Under the pieces are notes generated by a model, which was not told where the DNA came from, ran no database searches, and saw only the letters and a list, made by a program, of their open reading frames with translations. The position numbers and the translations under genes are program-made. From NCBI GenBank assembly GCA_001664005.1, contig CP016093.1:1433001-1497000 (forward strand): a stretch of 64,000 nt of DNA, in the 5' to 3' direction. Positions 25,516 to 34,209 of the stretch are shown here, piece after piece. The stretch comes from Rhizobiales bacterium NRL2 (lineage in GTDB: Bacteria; Pseudomonadota; Alphaproteobacteria; Minwuiales; Minwuiaceae). Position 1 is the first letter of the stretch. Each line of letters begins with the position of its first letter.

Positions 25516-25569
25516 CGGGCGGCGGCCCGGCAGACTGATCGAAGAGACAACGGCCGGCAAGGCGACAGC

Positions 25570-26058
25570 ATGAGCGGACCATCGGATGGGGGAAAGGCGC
25601 GCAACTTTCTCGTCGTCGTCGACGACACGCCGGAATGCCGGCTGGCGCTCCGCTTCGCCGCGCGGCGCGCCCGTTCGATGGAAGACGGGGGAGTCATGCT
25701 GCTTCGCGTCACCGAACCGCCGGACTTCCAGCACTGGATGGGCGTGGGCGAGCTGATGCGCGAAGAGGCGCGGGAGGAAGCCGAAGCGCTGCTCACCGAC
25801 CTCGCCCATCAGGTGCAGCGCGATACGGGCATGACGCCCCAGTTCGTGATCCGCGAAGGCGATCTGGTCGAGCAGGTTGCGGGCGTGATCGACGAAGACA
25901 TGACCATCCGCATCCTGGTGCTGGGCGCCTCGCCGGAATCCGGCGGCCCGGGCCCGCTGGTCCGGTTCTTCGCCGGCGACCGCGCCGGCTCCATGCGCAT
26001 TCCGGTCACCGTCGTGCCCGGTACGCTGACCACCGATCAGGTGGACATGCTGAGCTGA
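25570..26058 (+). CDS. Universal stress protein (UspA family)
   Basis: A 162-residue single Usp domain. The N-terminal strand FLVVVDDTPECRLALRFAARRA carries the conserved Asp. The C-terminal nucleotide-binding stretch GASPESGGPGP...SMRIPVTVVPG approximates G-x2-G-x9-G-(S/T), so ATP binding is plausible. Cytoplasmic. It lies 54 bp after the DUF2333 gene and 41 bp before the next hypothetical gene. Confidence 0.9.
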   Translation: MSGPSDGGKARNFLVVVDDTPECRLALRFAARRARSMEDGGVMLLRVTEPPDFQHWMGVGELMREEAREEAEALLTDLAHQVQRDTGMTPQFVIREGDLVEQVAGVIDEDMTIRILVLGASPESGGPGPLVRFFAGDRAGSMRIPVTVVPGTLTTDQVDMLS

Positions 26059-26099
26059 TATCCGACCTGTAGCGGATCCGCAGCCGCGTCAGGAGAGTC

Positions 26100-26690
26100 A
26101 TGAGCGAACCGGAAGCAGAAGACCGTGACGCGGCCGCCATCGCGGCCATCAGACGCCGTCAGGACCGGTTCCTGACCGAGACCCTGCCCGGCGCGCTGGC
26201 GATGGTGAACCTGGAGGAGGCAGACGGTCCGGTGCCGGTCGAGGTCGCGCCCGGCAAGGACATCTTCGGGCGGACATGTGTGCTGCGCGTCGGCGGACGC
26301 GAGTGGCGCTTCTGGTTCGGGCTGAACGTGTTCCGGCTGTTCGCGATCCATTTCGTGCCGGTCGACCTGCAGAATCCGCTGTTCCGCGCCGCCCGCGAGC
26401 GCCACGAGGCCGAGGACTTCATCGACTGGCTGCGCCGGGACGTCTTCGCCTTCACCTTCGGCGGCGCGGAGAAGGTCGGCTATGACGTCAACTGGGAAGC
26501 CATCGAGGTCGATGGCCGGCGCTTCGTCTCGGTCTGGGCCGTGGCGCTGTGCGAGACGGACTTCCTGGAGCGGCCCGAACTGATGCTGTTCTGGGCGCAG
26601 GATCTGGCGATGATGACCGAGTCCTTCATCCGCAACGCCGTCCGCGCCGAACTGACCTTCGATCCGGCGGTGTCGCCCCGGCCGGTATGA
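26100..26690 (+). CDS. Conserved-looking hypothetical protein
   Basis: 196 residues, no signal peptide or membrane helix. I do not recognise a family. It starts with a charged segment (MSEPEAEDRDAAAIAAIRRRQDRF) and then has a folded-looking aromatic-rich part (REWRFWFGLNVFRLFAIHF; DFIDWLRRDVFAFTFGGAEKVGYDVNWEAI; PELMLFWAQDLAMMTESFI). AGGAGAG precedes the ATG. It ends the trpS/DUF2333/usp run and is followed by a strong hairpin. The role is unknown; position suggests a link to the stress protein. Confidence 0.65.
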   Translation: MSEPEAEDRDAAAIAAIRRRQDRFLTETLPGALAMVNLEEADGPVPVEVAPGKDIFGRTCVLRVGGREWRFWFGLNVFRLFAIHFVPVDLQNPLFRAARERHEAEDFIDWLRRDVFAFTFGGAEKVGYDVNWEAIEVDGRRFVSVWAVALCETDFLERPELMLFWAQDLAMMTESFIRNAVRAELTFDPAVSPRPV

Positions 26691-26693
26691 GCC

Positions 26694-26722
26694 GGGGCGG
26701 ACCACGGCCCGCGGTCCGCCCC
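26694..26722. terminator. Bidirectional terminator hairpin between convergent genes
   Basis: GGGGCGGACC and GGTCCGCCCC form a perfect 10-bp stem with a 9-nt loop. It sits exactly between the stops of the hypothetical gene (26690) and the hemerythrin gene (26730). There is no long U-tract, only GTTCCTGT on the plus side. Confidence 0.7.
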
Positions 26723-26729
26723 GTTCCTG

Positions 26730-27185
26730 TCAGCCCGCCTGGCGGTAGCTTTCGCCGTTCTTACGCGCCAGATAGGCGCGGCTCATCGCCTGCAGCCTGT
26801 CGGAGGAGATCGCCTTCTCGGCCGCCGGAAACAGATCGTTCTGTTCGTCGCGGATGTGGTGCTCCAGCGCGTCCCGCAGCTCCTTGGCGACACCCATCCA
26901 GCGGTCGCCGATCGAACTCATGGCGGAGAGCCGGTCCAGCAGCATGTCGGCCTCGCGGTGCTCCTTCAGATCGTCGTTGATCTCGGCATCCAGACCGGTC
27001 GCCTTGCGGGCCTCGGGGTAGAATACCTCCTCCTCGAAGCTGGTGTGCAGTTCCAGTTCGTCCCGGACCTTGTCGAGGAGCTGGCGGCGGGTGTCGTCCT
27101 GGCTCTGGCTCGTGGAGAGCATGTCGTCCAGGGCGCTGAGCACCCGGTCATGGTCGTCCTTCAGGATCTCGGTGATGAATTGCAT
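26730..27185 (-). CDS. Hemerythrin HHE-domain protein
   Basis: 151 residues. The four-helix iron-binding motifs are clear: DDHDRVLSALDDM, ELELHTSFEEEVFYPEA, LKEHREADMLLDRL and LEHHIRDEQNDLFPAAE, which supply the His and Glu/Asp ligands for an O2- or NO-binding di-iron site. Cytoplasmic. ATG 27185 is preceded by GAGCGAGACCC. It lies 119 bp downstream of ligD on the same strand, so it may be part of, or follow, the NHEJ operon; a role in oxygen or oxidative-stress sensing is inferred. Confidence 0.9.
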   Translation of the reverse strand: MQFITEILKDDHDRVLSALDDMLSTSQSQDDTRRQLLDKVRDELELHTSFEEEVFYPEARKATGLDAEINDDLKEHREADMLLDRLSAMSSIGDRWMGVAKELRDALEHHIRDEQNDLFPAAEKAISSDRLQAMSRAYLARKNGESYRQAG

Positions 27186-27304
27186 GGGTCTCGCTCCGGT
27201 TGTTTTCGTTCGCGTACTGCTCGGACGTTCGGCGGACGATCCGCAAGCGCGGAAGGCGGCCGGACCCGAGAGGTGGCCGGCAGGTCCGCCCGGTGCAAGG
27301 TGTC

Positions 27305-29863
27305 CTATCCGGACGCGTCTTCGACGAAACGCAGATGCTCGTCGGTCACCGATTGACGGGCCTCGCCATAGCCTTCCCAGGGATCCGACTTCAGCCGTTT
27401 CAGCCGCGCGTCGATATTGTCCAGCGTGTAGCGGTTCGCCCGGTCGATGCGGCCGAGTTCGTCCCAGCCGACCGGCGTCGCCACGGGCGCGCCCGCGCGG
27501 GCGCGGGGCGAATAGGGGGCGATGGCCGTGGCGCCACGCTCGTTGCGCAGCCAGTCGATGAAGATCCGGCCCTTGCGCTTCGCCTTGGAGGCCTGGGCCA
27601 CGTAGCGGTCGGGATCGGCCTCGGCCATCCGGCGCGCCAGGCCGGCGGCGAAGGCCTTCACGTCGTCCCAGCCGCGCCGGCGCTGGATGGGTACGATGAC
27701 GTGGATGCCCTTGCCGCCGGTGAGCATGGGATATGATGTCAGCCCCGCGCCTTCGAGGATGTCCTTCAGCTCCCGGGCGGCCGCGCGCACGTCCCGGAAA
27801 TCCAGTCCCTCGTCCGGGTCGAGATCGAAGACGATCCGCTCCGGCCGGTCGATCCGGTCCTTGCGCGCGCCCCAGAGATGAAACTCCAGGGCGGCGATCT
27901 GCGCCGCCGCGACCAGCCCCCTGGCGTCGGAAATGACCAGGTGCCGTGCGGTCTTGCCGCCGCTTTCCTCGATCTCCACCCATCCGATCTCGTCCGGGGT
28001 CGAGGCGGTATGGTGCTGCTGGAAGAAGCACTCATCGTCGCGTCCGTCCGGACAGCGCACGAAGGTCAGCGGACGGTCCGCGAGCCAGGTCAGTATCCGT
28101 TCGGCATTGCCGTGCAGGTATTCGGCCACCCGGCGCTTGGTTGCTCCCTGCTCGGGGAACAGCACCTTGTCCGGACTGGTGATGCGGACGTTTTCCAGTT
28201 CCATCTCGTTCTCCCGGTCGCCGGACTGCCGTGAACCGGTGCGCACCTCGCGCGCCGCCTTGTCCTCGCGCAGGCCCTTGTAGCTGGGATGGCGCAACAG
28301 CCCGTCGCCGGTCATCTCGGTATAGGCGACCTGGGCGACCAGCTTCGGCGTGACCCAGACCGCGCCGCGCCGGGCTTCCGAGGGTGGATCGGCGAGGGGA
28401 CAGGTCTTGCGCGACAGCCGGTCGAGCTTGCCGCCCAGTTCGTCGAAGTCCCGCGCGTCGTAGCCGGTGCCGACGCGCCCGCGATAGACCAGCTCGTCGC
28501 CGTCCCAGGCGCCCAGCAGCAGGGAGGAGAAGGGCCGGCCCTTCTTGTCGGACTTGCGGTAGCCGACGATGACGAACTCGTCGTCGCCGACGCATTTCGA
28601 CTTCAGCCAGCCGCGCCCGCGGCCCGACTTGTAGGGCGCATCGGCCTTCTTCGACACGATGCCTTCCATGCCCATGTCGCAGGCCTTCTCGATGATCGCC
28701 TCGCCGGACCCTTCGATGTGGTCGCTGTAGCGCACGCGCTCGCCCTTCGCGGGGACGACGTCGGCCAGTTTCGCCTTTCGGTCCGTCAGGGGCGACTTGC
28801 GAAGGTCCTTTGCGTTCAGATGCAGCAGGTCGAAGACGTAGTAGCGAAGCGAAACATCGCCCTGGCGCTGGCTCTGCTGAAGCCGGGAGAAGTTGCTGTG
28901 GCCGCGGTCGTCCAGCGCGACCAACTCACCGTCCATGACCGCGTCGTCGATTTTCAGTTTCTTCAGCGCCCCGGCCACATCCGGATAGCGATCCGTCCAG
29001 TCCTTGCCGTTGCGGCTGATCAGGCGCACCTCGCCATCCTTGATCTGCGCCTGAATGCGATAGCCGTCATACTTGATCTCGTGCAGCCATTCCTCGCCTT
29101 CAGGCGGGTCGTCGACCAGGGTCGCCAGCTGAGGTTCGATGAATTCCAGGGCCATAGCGCCATTCTCCGTTCCGGCGTTCTTCCCCTTGCCCTTCGCGCG
29201 GGACGAACCGCCGCCCTGTCCCGAAGAGGAATTCTTCGGCTTCGTCGCGGCCCGGCCGCCGGGGCTGTAGCGTTTCCCCTTCTTCAGATCCTGGCCTTCG
29301 TCGGCGATGGTCTTCATCTTCCGCCGCGACTTCGCGCTGGTGGTCCAGCGCTCGCCGGGCTCGGTCTCCGGGTCTGCGTGGTCGTCCTTCTCCTTGACCA
29401 GCAGCCAGTTCTCCTTGTCGCCGTCCTTTCCCCCCTTCATGCGGACCAGCGCCCAACCGCCCTTCAGCCGGGCGCCCTTCAGGGTGAATTTCAGCTCGCC
29501 CTTCTCGAGGGCTTCGCGGGGATCGTCCTTCGCCTCCCATTCGCCGCGATCCCACAGCATGACGGTGCCGGCGCCGTAGCCCTTCGGGATCACGCCTTCG
29601 AAGCCGCCATAGTCGACCGGATGGTCCTCGGTGCGGACGGCGAGGCGCTTGTCGGACGGGTCGAGACTCGGCCCCTTCGGGATGGCCCAGCTCAGCAGCA
29701 CGCCATCCAGTTCCAGGCGGAAATCGTAGTGGTGACGGCTGGCGTCGTGGGACTGGATGACATAGAGGCGCCCGTCGGTCTTGCTGACCGACCCCCGGGG
29801 TTCAGGGCTCTCGCGGAAGTCCCGCTTCGACTGGTAGGTTTTCAGATTGCGGGTGCTTGCCAT
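27305..29863 (-). CDS. ligD: DNA ligase D (NHEJ ligase/polymerase/phosphoesterase)
   Basis: 852 residues with all three LigD modules. The 3'-phosphoesterase comes first (about 1-170: HDASRHHYDFRLELDG, RTEDHPVDYGGFEGVIPKG). A basic, Gly/Ser-rich linker (190-235) follows. The ATP-dependent ligase has catalytic Lys264 in HEIKYDGYR. The polymerase/primase module lies C-terminally (about 560-852: FVRCPDGRDDECFFQQH, VFDLDPDEGLDF). It fills, trims and seals double-strand breaks with Ku. The order PE-ligase-polymerase is that of proteobacterial LigD. The start is 3 bp after the ku stop. Confidence 0.96.
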   Translation of the reverse strand: MASTRNLKTYQSKRDFRESPEPRGSVSKTDGRLYVIQSHDASRHHYDFRLELDGVLLSWAIPKGPSLDPSDKRLAVRTEDHPVDYGGFEGVIPKGYGAGTVMLWDRGEWEAKDDPREALEKGELKFTLKGARLKGGWALVRMKGGKDGDKENWLLVKEKDDHADPETEPGERWTTSAKSRRKMKTIADEGQDLKKGKRYSPGGRAATKPKNSSSGQGGGSSRAKGKGKNAGTENGAMALEFIEPQLATLVDDPPEGEEWLHEIKYDGYRIQAQIKDGEVRLISRNGKDWTDRYPDVAGALKKLKIDDAVMDGELVALDDRGHSNFSRLQQSQRQGDVSLRYYVFDLLHLNAKDLRKSPLTDRKAKLADVVPAKGERVRYSDHIEGSGEAIIEKACDMGMEGIVSKKADAPYKSGRGRGWLKSKCVGDDEFVIVGYRKSDKKGRPFSSLLLGAWDGDELVYRGRVGTGYDARDFDELGGKLDRLSRKTCPLADPPSEARRGAVWVTPKLVAQVAYTEMTGDGLLRHPSYKGLREDKAAREVRTGSRQSGDRENEMELENVRITSPDKVLFPEQGATKRRVAEYLHGNAERILTWLADRPLTFVRCPDGRDDECFFQQHHTASTPDEIGWVEIEESGGKTARHLVISDARGLVAAAQIAALEFHLWGARKDRIDRPERIVFDLDPDEGLDFRDVRAAARELKDILEGAGLTSYPMLTGGKGIHVIVPIQRRRGWDDVKAFAAGLARRMAEADPDRYVAQASKAKRKGRIFIDWLRNERGATAIAPYSPRARAGAPVATPVGWDELGRIDRANRYTLDNIDARLKRLKSDPWEGYGEARQSVTDEHLRFVEDASG

Positions 29864-29866
29864 GGC

Positions 29867-30721
29867 TCAGCCCGCCGCCTTCTTCCGTCCGCTCCCGCCC
29901 GCGGACCGGCGCTTGCTCCCGCCGGATTTCTTGCCCTTCTCCACGCTCTTCTTCAGCGCGTCCATCAGGTCGACGACATTGTCGCCGTCCTTGCCGCGGC
30001 GGCGCTCGTCGGAACCGGCCACGACCTTGCCCGAAGAGCGCTTCTCCTCGATCAGATCCCGCATCGCTTCGGCGTACTGGGAACGGAAATTCTCCGGCTC
30101 GAAGGGCGCCGTCTTGCGTTCGATGAGTTCGCCGGCGAGGTCCAGCATCTCCTTGTCCAGTTTCCTGTCCGGGATGTCGGCGAACACCCGGTCGCTCCTG
30201 CGGATCTCGTCGGCGTAGCGCAGCGTCTCCAGCAGCAGACCGTCGCCGCAGGGCTTCACCGCCACCACGTAGTCGCGGCCGCGCGCGGCCATCTGGCCCA
30301 GGCCCACCTTGCCGGCCTGGCGCAAGGCGTCGCGGATGACGCTGAAGCCCTCCTGCGCGACCTCGTCGTCGGCGGGAACCACATAGTAGGGCTTCTCGAA
30401 ATAGCGCGGGTCGATTTCCGGGGCGTCGACGAACTGGACCAGTTCGATGGTGCGCCGGGTCTCGAGCTTCAGCGCGTCCAGCTCCTCGGGTTCGATCAGC
30501 ACGTATTCGTCGCCGTCGACGGCGAAGCCCTTGACGATATCGTCGGCGTCGACGGGTCCGATGCCGGGCACCACCTTTTCGTGGCGGACCCGTTTGCCCG
30601 AAGGCTTGTGGATCTGATGCAGGGTGAGCCGCCCGGAGCGCTCGACGGCGGAGTAGAGCTCGACCGCAACGGTGACGAGCGACAGCCGGATATGTCCCTT
30701 CCAGTAGGCGCGCAGGGCCAT
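29867..30721 (-). CDS. ku: Non-homologous end joining protein Ku
   Basis: 284 residues. The start MALRAYWKGHIRLSLVTVAVELY at 30721 is the family N-terminus; the frame upstream is not Ku. The core beta-barrel includes LHQIHKPSGKRVRHEKVV and YFEKPYYVVP, and the C-terminal region is MLDLAGELIERKTAPFEPENF. The tail is very basic (GKKSGGSKRRSAGGSGRKKA), as in Ku proteins that bind DNA and recruit LigD. Homodimer ring on DNA ends. It forms a two-gene operon with ligD and is divergent from the DUF421 gene. Confidence 0.96.
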   Translation of the reverse strand: MALRAYWKGHIRLSLVTVAVELYSAVERSGRLTLHQIHKPSGKRVRHEKVVPGIGPVDADDIVKGFAVDGDEYVLIEPEELDALKLETRRTIELVQFVDAPEIDPRYFEKPYYVVPADDEVAQEGFSVIRDALRQAGKVGLGQMAARGRDYVVAVKPCGDGLLLETLRYADEIRRSDRVFADIPDRKLDKEMLDLAGELIERKTAPFEPENFRSQYAEAMRDLIEEKRSSGKVVAGSDERRRGKDGDNVVDLMDALKKSVEKGKKSGGSKRRSAGGSGRKKAAG

Positions 30722-30873
30722 GATGGCGGCCTCTTCGTTGTTGTTCTTCGGCCACCGCTCGGGAGCAGCCGCCTTGTACCGCCAACGCCACATGGGCATG
30801 TGCCCGGCACTGAAGAACCCCGACGCGATGTCGCGCCGGGGCGGGGCGACAGGAAGATGCGGGGGATGGAGGA

Positions 30874-31368
30874 ATGGAGACCTTCTACGAACTCATCGGC
30901 CGCGGCGCCGAACCGATCGCGTGGTGGCAGATGTGCATCCGCGCGGCCATCATCCTGAGCTACGCCGTCGCGCTCTACCGGCTGATGCCCCGGCGGGCCT
31001 TCGGCAACAGCGCGGCGATCGACATCGCGGTCATGGTCATCGTGGGCTCCTGCCTCAGCCGGGCGCTGACGGGGACGGCGCCGCTGCTGCCGACGCTTGC
31101 CGCCATGGCGTTGTTCGCCGCGCTCTACGGGGGGCTTTCATGGGCCGCCTATTACAGCCGGTGGACTTCGAAGCTGGTGAAAGGCCGTTCCCTTCTGCTG
31201 GTGAAGGACGGGGAGGTGGATTGGACAGCGATGAGACTCGCCCAACTCGGCCATCGCGATCTGGAGGAGAACCTGCGGCAGAACGGCGTCGCGCAGATCG
31301 AAAGCGTGGCGGAGGCGCATCTGGAGCGGGATGGCTCGATCAGCGTCGTCCGCCGCGCCGAGCGATAG
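30874..31368 (+). CDS. DUF421 (YetF-like) membrane protein
   Basis: 164 residues. The N-terminal half has about three membrane helices (CIRAAIILSYAVALYRLM; AIDIAVMVIVGSCLSRAL; PTLAAMALFAALYGGLSWAAYY). The soluble DUF421 domain follows (KLVKGRSLLLVKDGEVDWTAMRLAQLGHRDLEENLRQNG). Members elsewhere are often about 200 or more residues, so this is a short form. Function unknown. A good RBS (GGAGGAATGG) overlaps the start. Divergent from ku. Confidence 0.85.
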   Translation: METFYELIGRGAEPIAWWQMCIRAAIILSYAVALYRLMPRRAFGNSAAIDIAVMVIVGSCLSRALTGTAPLLPTLAAMALFAALYGGLSWAAYYSRWTSKLVKGRSLLLVKDGEVDWTAMRLAQLGHRDLEENLRQNGVAQIESVAEAHLERDGSISVVRRAER

Positions 31369-31491
31369 CCGGCGGCCGGCCGGACGCCGGCGGTGCGGCG
31401 CGCCATCGCGGGCGCTTCAAGCACACGCGCCGCCCGCCCATGTCGCATGCGTCCGCCGGACCAGTACTCAGGAAAACGGGAGACGCGCTCC

Positions 31492-31935
31492 ATGCGACAG
31501 ACCACGCTCTTCACGATCATCGCCTTCGCTCTGGCCATGCCGGCGCAGGCGCAGAAGGAAACCCAGCATCGCCTGCCTGCCAGCGTCATGGACGGGTTCT
31601 ACGTCACACTGGCCGATATCCGCGCCAACAGCCGGACCGTCTTCGACGGCTTCGTGGGATCGGACGACGGGGTCGTGACCCGCGCCGAATTCGTCGGCAA
31701 CCCGCTGCCGAGCAAGGCGGGGCCGGCAGGTCACAACCCCGAGCTCAGGCGGGAGGCGTTCGGACTGCTGGACGCCGACGATGATGACCGGCTCACCTAT
31801 GCGGAGTGGAGCGCCCAGATCGACCGCGACGTCTCCTTCGCCGACGAGAACGAGGACGGCCGCATCTCGCTGACAGAACTGGCGGCCGCCCGCGAGAACA
31901 TGGGCCTGGGCGACATGATCGGGATGCTGTTCTGA
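31492..31935 (+). CDS. Exported EF-hand protein
   Basis: 147 residues with a signal peptide (MRQTTLFTIIAFALAMPAQAQ) at start 31492; earlier in-frame Mets at 31393 and 31447 would hide it. It has two good EF-hand loops, DADDDDRLTYAE and DENEDGRISLTE, and a weaker one (GSDDGVVTRAE). It is probably a periplasmic Ca2+-binding protein; the partner is unknown. The 3' end is 6 bp from the stop of the convergent channel-like gene. Confidence 0.85.
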   Translation: MRQTTLFTIIAFALAMPAQAQKETQHRLPASVMDGFYVTLADIRANSRTVFDGFVGSDDGVVTRAEFVGNPLPSKAGPAGHNPELRREAFGLLDADDDDRLTYAEWSAQIDRDVSFADENEDGRISLTELAAARENMGLGDMIGMLF

Positions 31936-31941
31936 TCGGGC

Positions 31942-32358
31942 TCAGTCTTCCCAGGCGCGGTGACAGACCGTGTACAGGAAGGTCGCTGACCAGGTGAGCA
32001 GCATGAAACCGCCGAGCGACTGCATCATCGCCACCATGCGAATCGGTCCGTAGGCATCGATCTGCGTGTAGCCGAGCGTGACGAAGTTGATGCCGGAAAA
32101 ATAGATCAGCCCGCGCCAGGTCTCGCCGGGATTCGCCGCCAGGCTGCCGATCCAGTCCATCTGGAGGAGCAGGTGATAGGCTCCGGCGAAAGCCAGTATC
32201 TCGGCGGAATGCAGCGCAAGCAGACCGGTGAACACACCGATGATGGCGGCTTGCGGGCGGCTGTCCACGCCGGGCGTGATCCATCGGATCAACAAGAGCC
32301 CGTAATTGTGGGCGGCGCCGACCAGCGCCACCAGTACAAATCCGATCGCCAGCGCCAT
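31942..32358 (-). CDS. Ion-channel (K+ channel pore) family membrane protein with atypical filter
   Basis: 138 residues. Two membrane helices (MALAIGFVLVALVGAAHNYGLLLI; IIGVFTGLLALHSAEILAFAGAYHLLL) are followed by a P-loop (LIYFSGINFVTLGYTQID) and a third helix (MVAMMQSLGGFMLLTWSATFLYTV). The pore pattern F-x-T-x-G-Y matches small potassium channels, but the filter reads TLGYT in place of TVGYG. No RCK or ligand domain is present. Ion selectivity is therefore uncertain. Convergent with the EF-hand gene, divergent from the L,D-transpeptidase. Confidence 0.75.
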   Translation of the reverse strand: MALAIGFVLVALVGAAHNYGLLLIRWITPGVDSRPQAAIIGVFTGLLALHSAEILAFAGAYHLLLQMDWIGSLAANPGETWRGLIYFSGINFVTLGYTQIDAYGPIRMVAMMQSLGGFMLLTWSATFLYTVCHRAWED

Positions 32359-32482
32359 TGTCCGATCCTCCGCGCAGAAGCCGTTTGCGTAGCCAGATAC
32401 GGCCCCCGGTCAGGATTTGAAGGCCGGACGGGGGGCGAGCCAGATCGCCGCAGCGCGTTGAATCGGGCGTCACGGGGCAGAC

Positions 32483-34147
32483 ATGCGACGGATGCTGAAA
32501 GGAAAACGATCCTCCATCTTCGCCCTTCTTGTCTGTCTGCTTCCCGCGCCGGCGCTGGCGCAGAACGCCGTTGGCGGCGACTGCGGGCCGGCCGACGGAG
32601 AACAGACCGCCTTCATCCGGGACGGCGCCGTCAGCCGCGCCCTTCACGCCCGGTTGAACGCTTGCGGACCGTTCGCCGTCGACGGTCACGCCCTTGACCG
32701 GCAGGCGCTCGCAGCGTTCTACCGCGATCGAGGCTACCAGCCGCTCTGGGTCGGCGAGCAGGGCGCCTTGCCCGCTGCCCGGACCCTGCTGGAGCAGATC
32801 CGCAAGGCCGACCGGGATCTGCTGCAACCCGGCGACTATGCGCCCGACGCCATCGCCGCGCGCCTCGATGCGCAGCGTCCAGCCGGGCTGGCCGAACTCG
32901 AATTGCTGGCCAGCCACGCCTTCGCCGAATACGGCGTCGATCTGGACCGGGGATCCGTCTCGTCGGAGATGAACTTCCTCAATGACGCCGTGGCGCCGAG
33001 AGACGCCTCCTACGGGTCGATCCTCGACCGCGCCGCCGGGGCGGCCTCTCTTGAACGCTTCGTCCGCGACCGGCGGGATCTCAACCCGATCTATGTCGGG
33101 CTGCGGGACGGCCTGCCGCAGCTTCGCCGCGAGCAGGAGGCGCAGGATCGGGTGACCATTCCCGACGGCCCCGTGGTCGCCCGGGGGGAGCGGGATGAGC
33201 GGGTGCCGCTGCTGCGCCAGCGGCTGGGCCTCCAGCCGCCGCAGGACGCGTCGGAGAGCGATCTCTACACGGCCGATCTCGCCCAGGCGGTGGAGCGTTT
33301 TCAGCAGGCCAACGGCCTCGCCGCCGACGGGCTGCTGGGCCCGAACACCCGTGCGGTCCTCAACACCAGCCTGCAGGACCGCGTGCGCATCGCCCGGCTG
33401 AACCTGGAGCGCGCGCGCTGGCTGCCCAGGGAGATGGGCGAGCGCCATATCGTGGTGGATATCCCCGGCTTCCGGGTGCGTCTGTTCGAGGATGGCCGCC
33501 AGGTCGCCTCCATGCGCGCCATCGTGGGTCAGGAATACAACCGCACGCCGCCCTTCGCGGACCGCGCCGAGTACATCCAGGTCAATCCCTACTGGAACGT
33601 TCCCAACTCGATCCTGACGAACGAGATCGCGCCGAAGATGCTGGATGATCCGGGCTACCTGGCCGAGAACAACATGGAGGTGCTCTCCGGCTGGGGTGGC
33701 GGCGCGCATGTACTGGACCCGTCGCGGGTGAACTGGCGCGCGGCCTCGCGCGGCGACGCCGGCTTCCGCGTGCGCCAGCGGCCCGGGCCGGAGAACGCGC
33801 TTGGGCAGGTGAAGTTCATGTTTCCCAACCGCTATTCGATCTACCTGCACGACACGCCGCATCAGGAGCTGTTCGAGAAGAGCCGCCGTACCTTCAGCCA
33901 TGGCTGCATCCGCGTGGAGGAGCCCATGCGTCTGGCCGAGTTCCTGCTGCAGGACACGTCCGGCGCCGGGCGGGAGGACGTCGCCCGTCTGATCGCCTCC
34001 GGCGAGCGCGAGCGTATCGGCCTCGACGCCCGGGTGCCGGTCTACATCACCTATTTCACCGCCTGGCCGGCGGCCGACGGCAGCATCGAATTCCGGCCCG
34101 ACGTCTATGGCCGGGACGCCGAACTGCGCGACCAGATGTTCGAGTGA
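32483..34147 (+). CDS. L,D-transpeptidase (YcbB/LdtD type) with peptidoglycan-binding domain
   Basis: 554 residues. A signal peptide (SSIFALLVCLLPAPALAQ) is followed by the scaffold domain (about 60-240) and a PG_binding_1 domain (about 250-295, AVERFQQANGLAADGLLGPNT). The YkuD catalytic domain (about 320-500) has its nucleophile in SRRTFSHGCIRVEEP (Cys of SHGC). It makes 3-3 cross-links in peptidoglycan or attaches proteins, in the periplasm. The start may be 32483 or 32492. Single gene. Confidence 0.93.
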   Translation: MRRMLKGKRSSIFALLVCLLPAPALAQNAVGGDCGPADGEQTAFIRDGAVSRALHARLNACGPFAVDGHALDRQALAAFYRDRGYQPLWVGEQGALPAARTLLEQIRKADRDLLQPGDYAPDAIAARLDAQRPAGLAELELLASHAFAEYGVDLDRGSVSSEMNFLNDAVAPRDASYGSILDRAAGAASLERFVRDRRDLNPIYVGLRDGLPQLRREQEAQDRVTIPDGPVVARGERDERVPLLRQRLGLQPPQDASESDLYTADLAQAVERFQQANGLAADGLLGPNTRAVLNTSLQDRVRIARLNLERARWLPREMGERHIVVDIPGFRVRLFEDGRQVASMRAIVGQEYNRTPPFADRAEYIQVNPYWNVPNSILTNEIAPKMLDDPGYLAENNMEVLSGWGGGAHVLDPSRVNWRAASRGDAGFRVRQRPGPENALGQVKFMFPNRYSIYLHDTPHQELFEKSRRTFSHGCIRVEEPMRLAEFLLQDTSGAGREDVARLIASGERERIGLDARVPVYITYFTAWPAADGSIEFRPDVYGRDAELRDQMFE

Positions 34148-34209
34148 GGCGTGGTCTCCGTCACATAACCGGAGCTTGTTCTTCGGACATCTTGTAATAG
34201 CTATACGGG

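Noticed and set aside
25570-26690. Defence or toxin-antitoxin island around the stress protein
   Set aside because: No toxin-like, nuclease or antitoxin motifs were seen in the UspA, DUF2333 or hypothetical proteins.
28289-30958. 889-codon plus-strand ORF across ligD-ku
   Set aside because: Antisense shadow of two confidently identified genes; its translation is Ala/Arg/Gly-rich with no recognisable domain. Long antisense frames are expected at this GC content.
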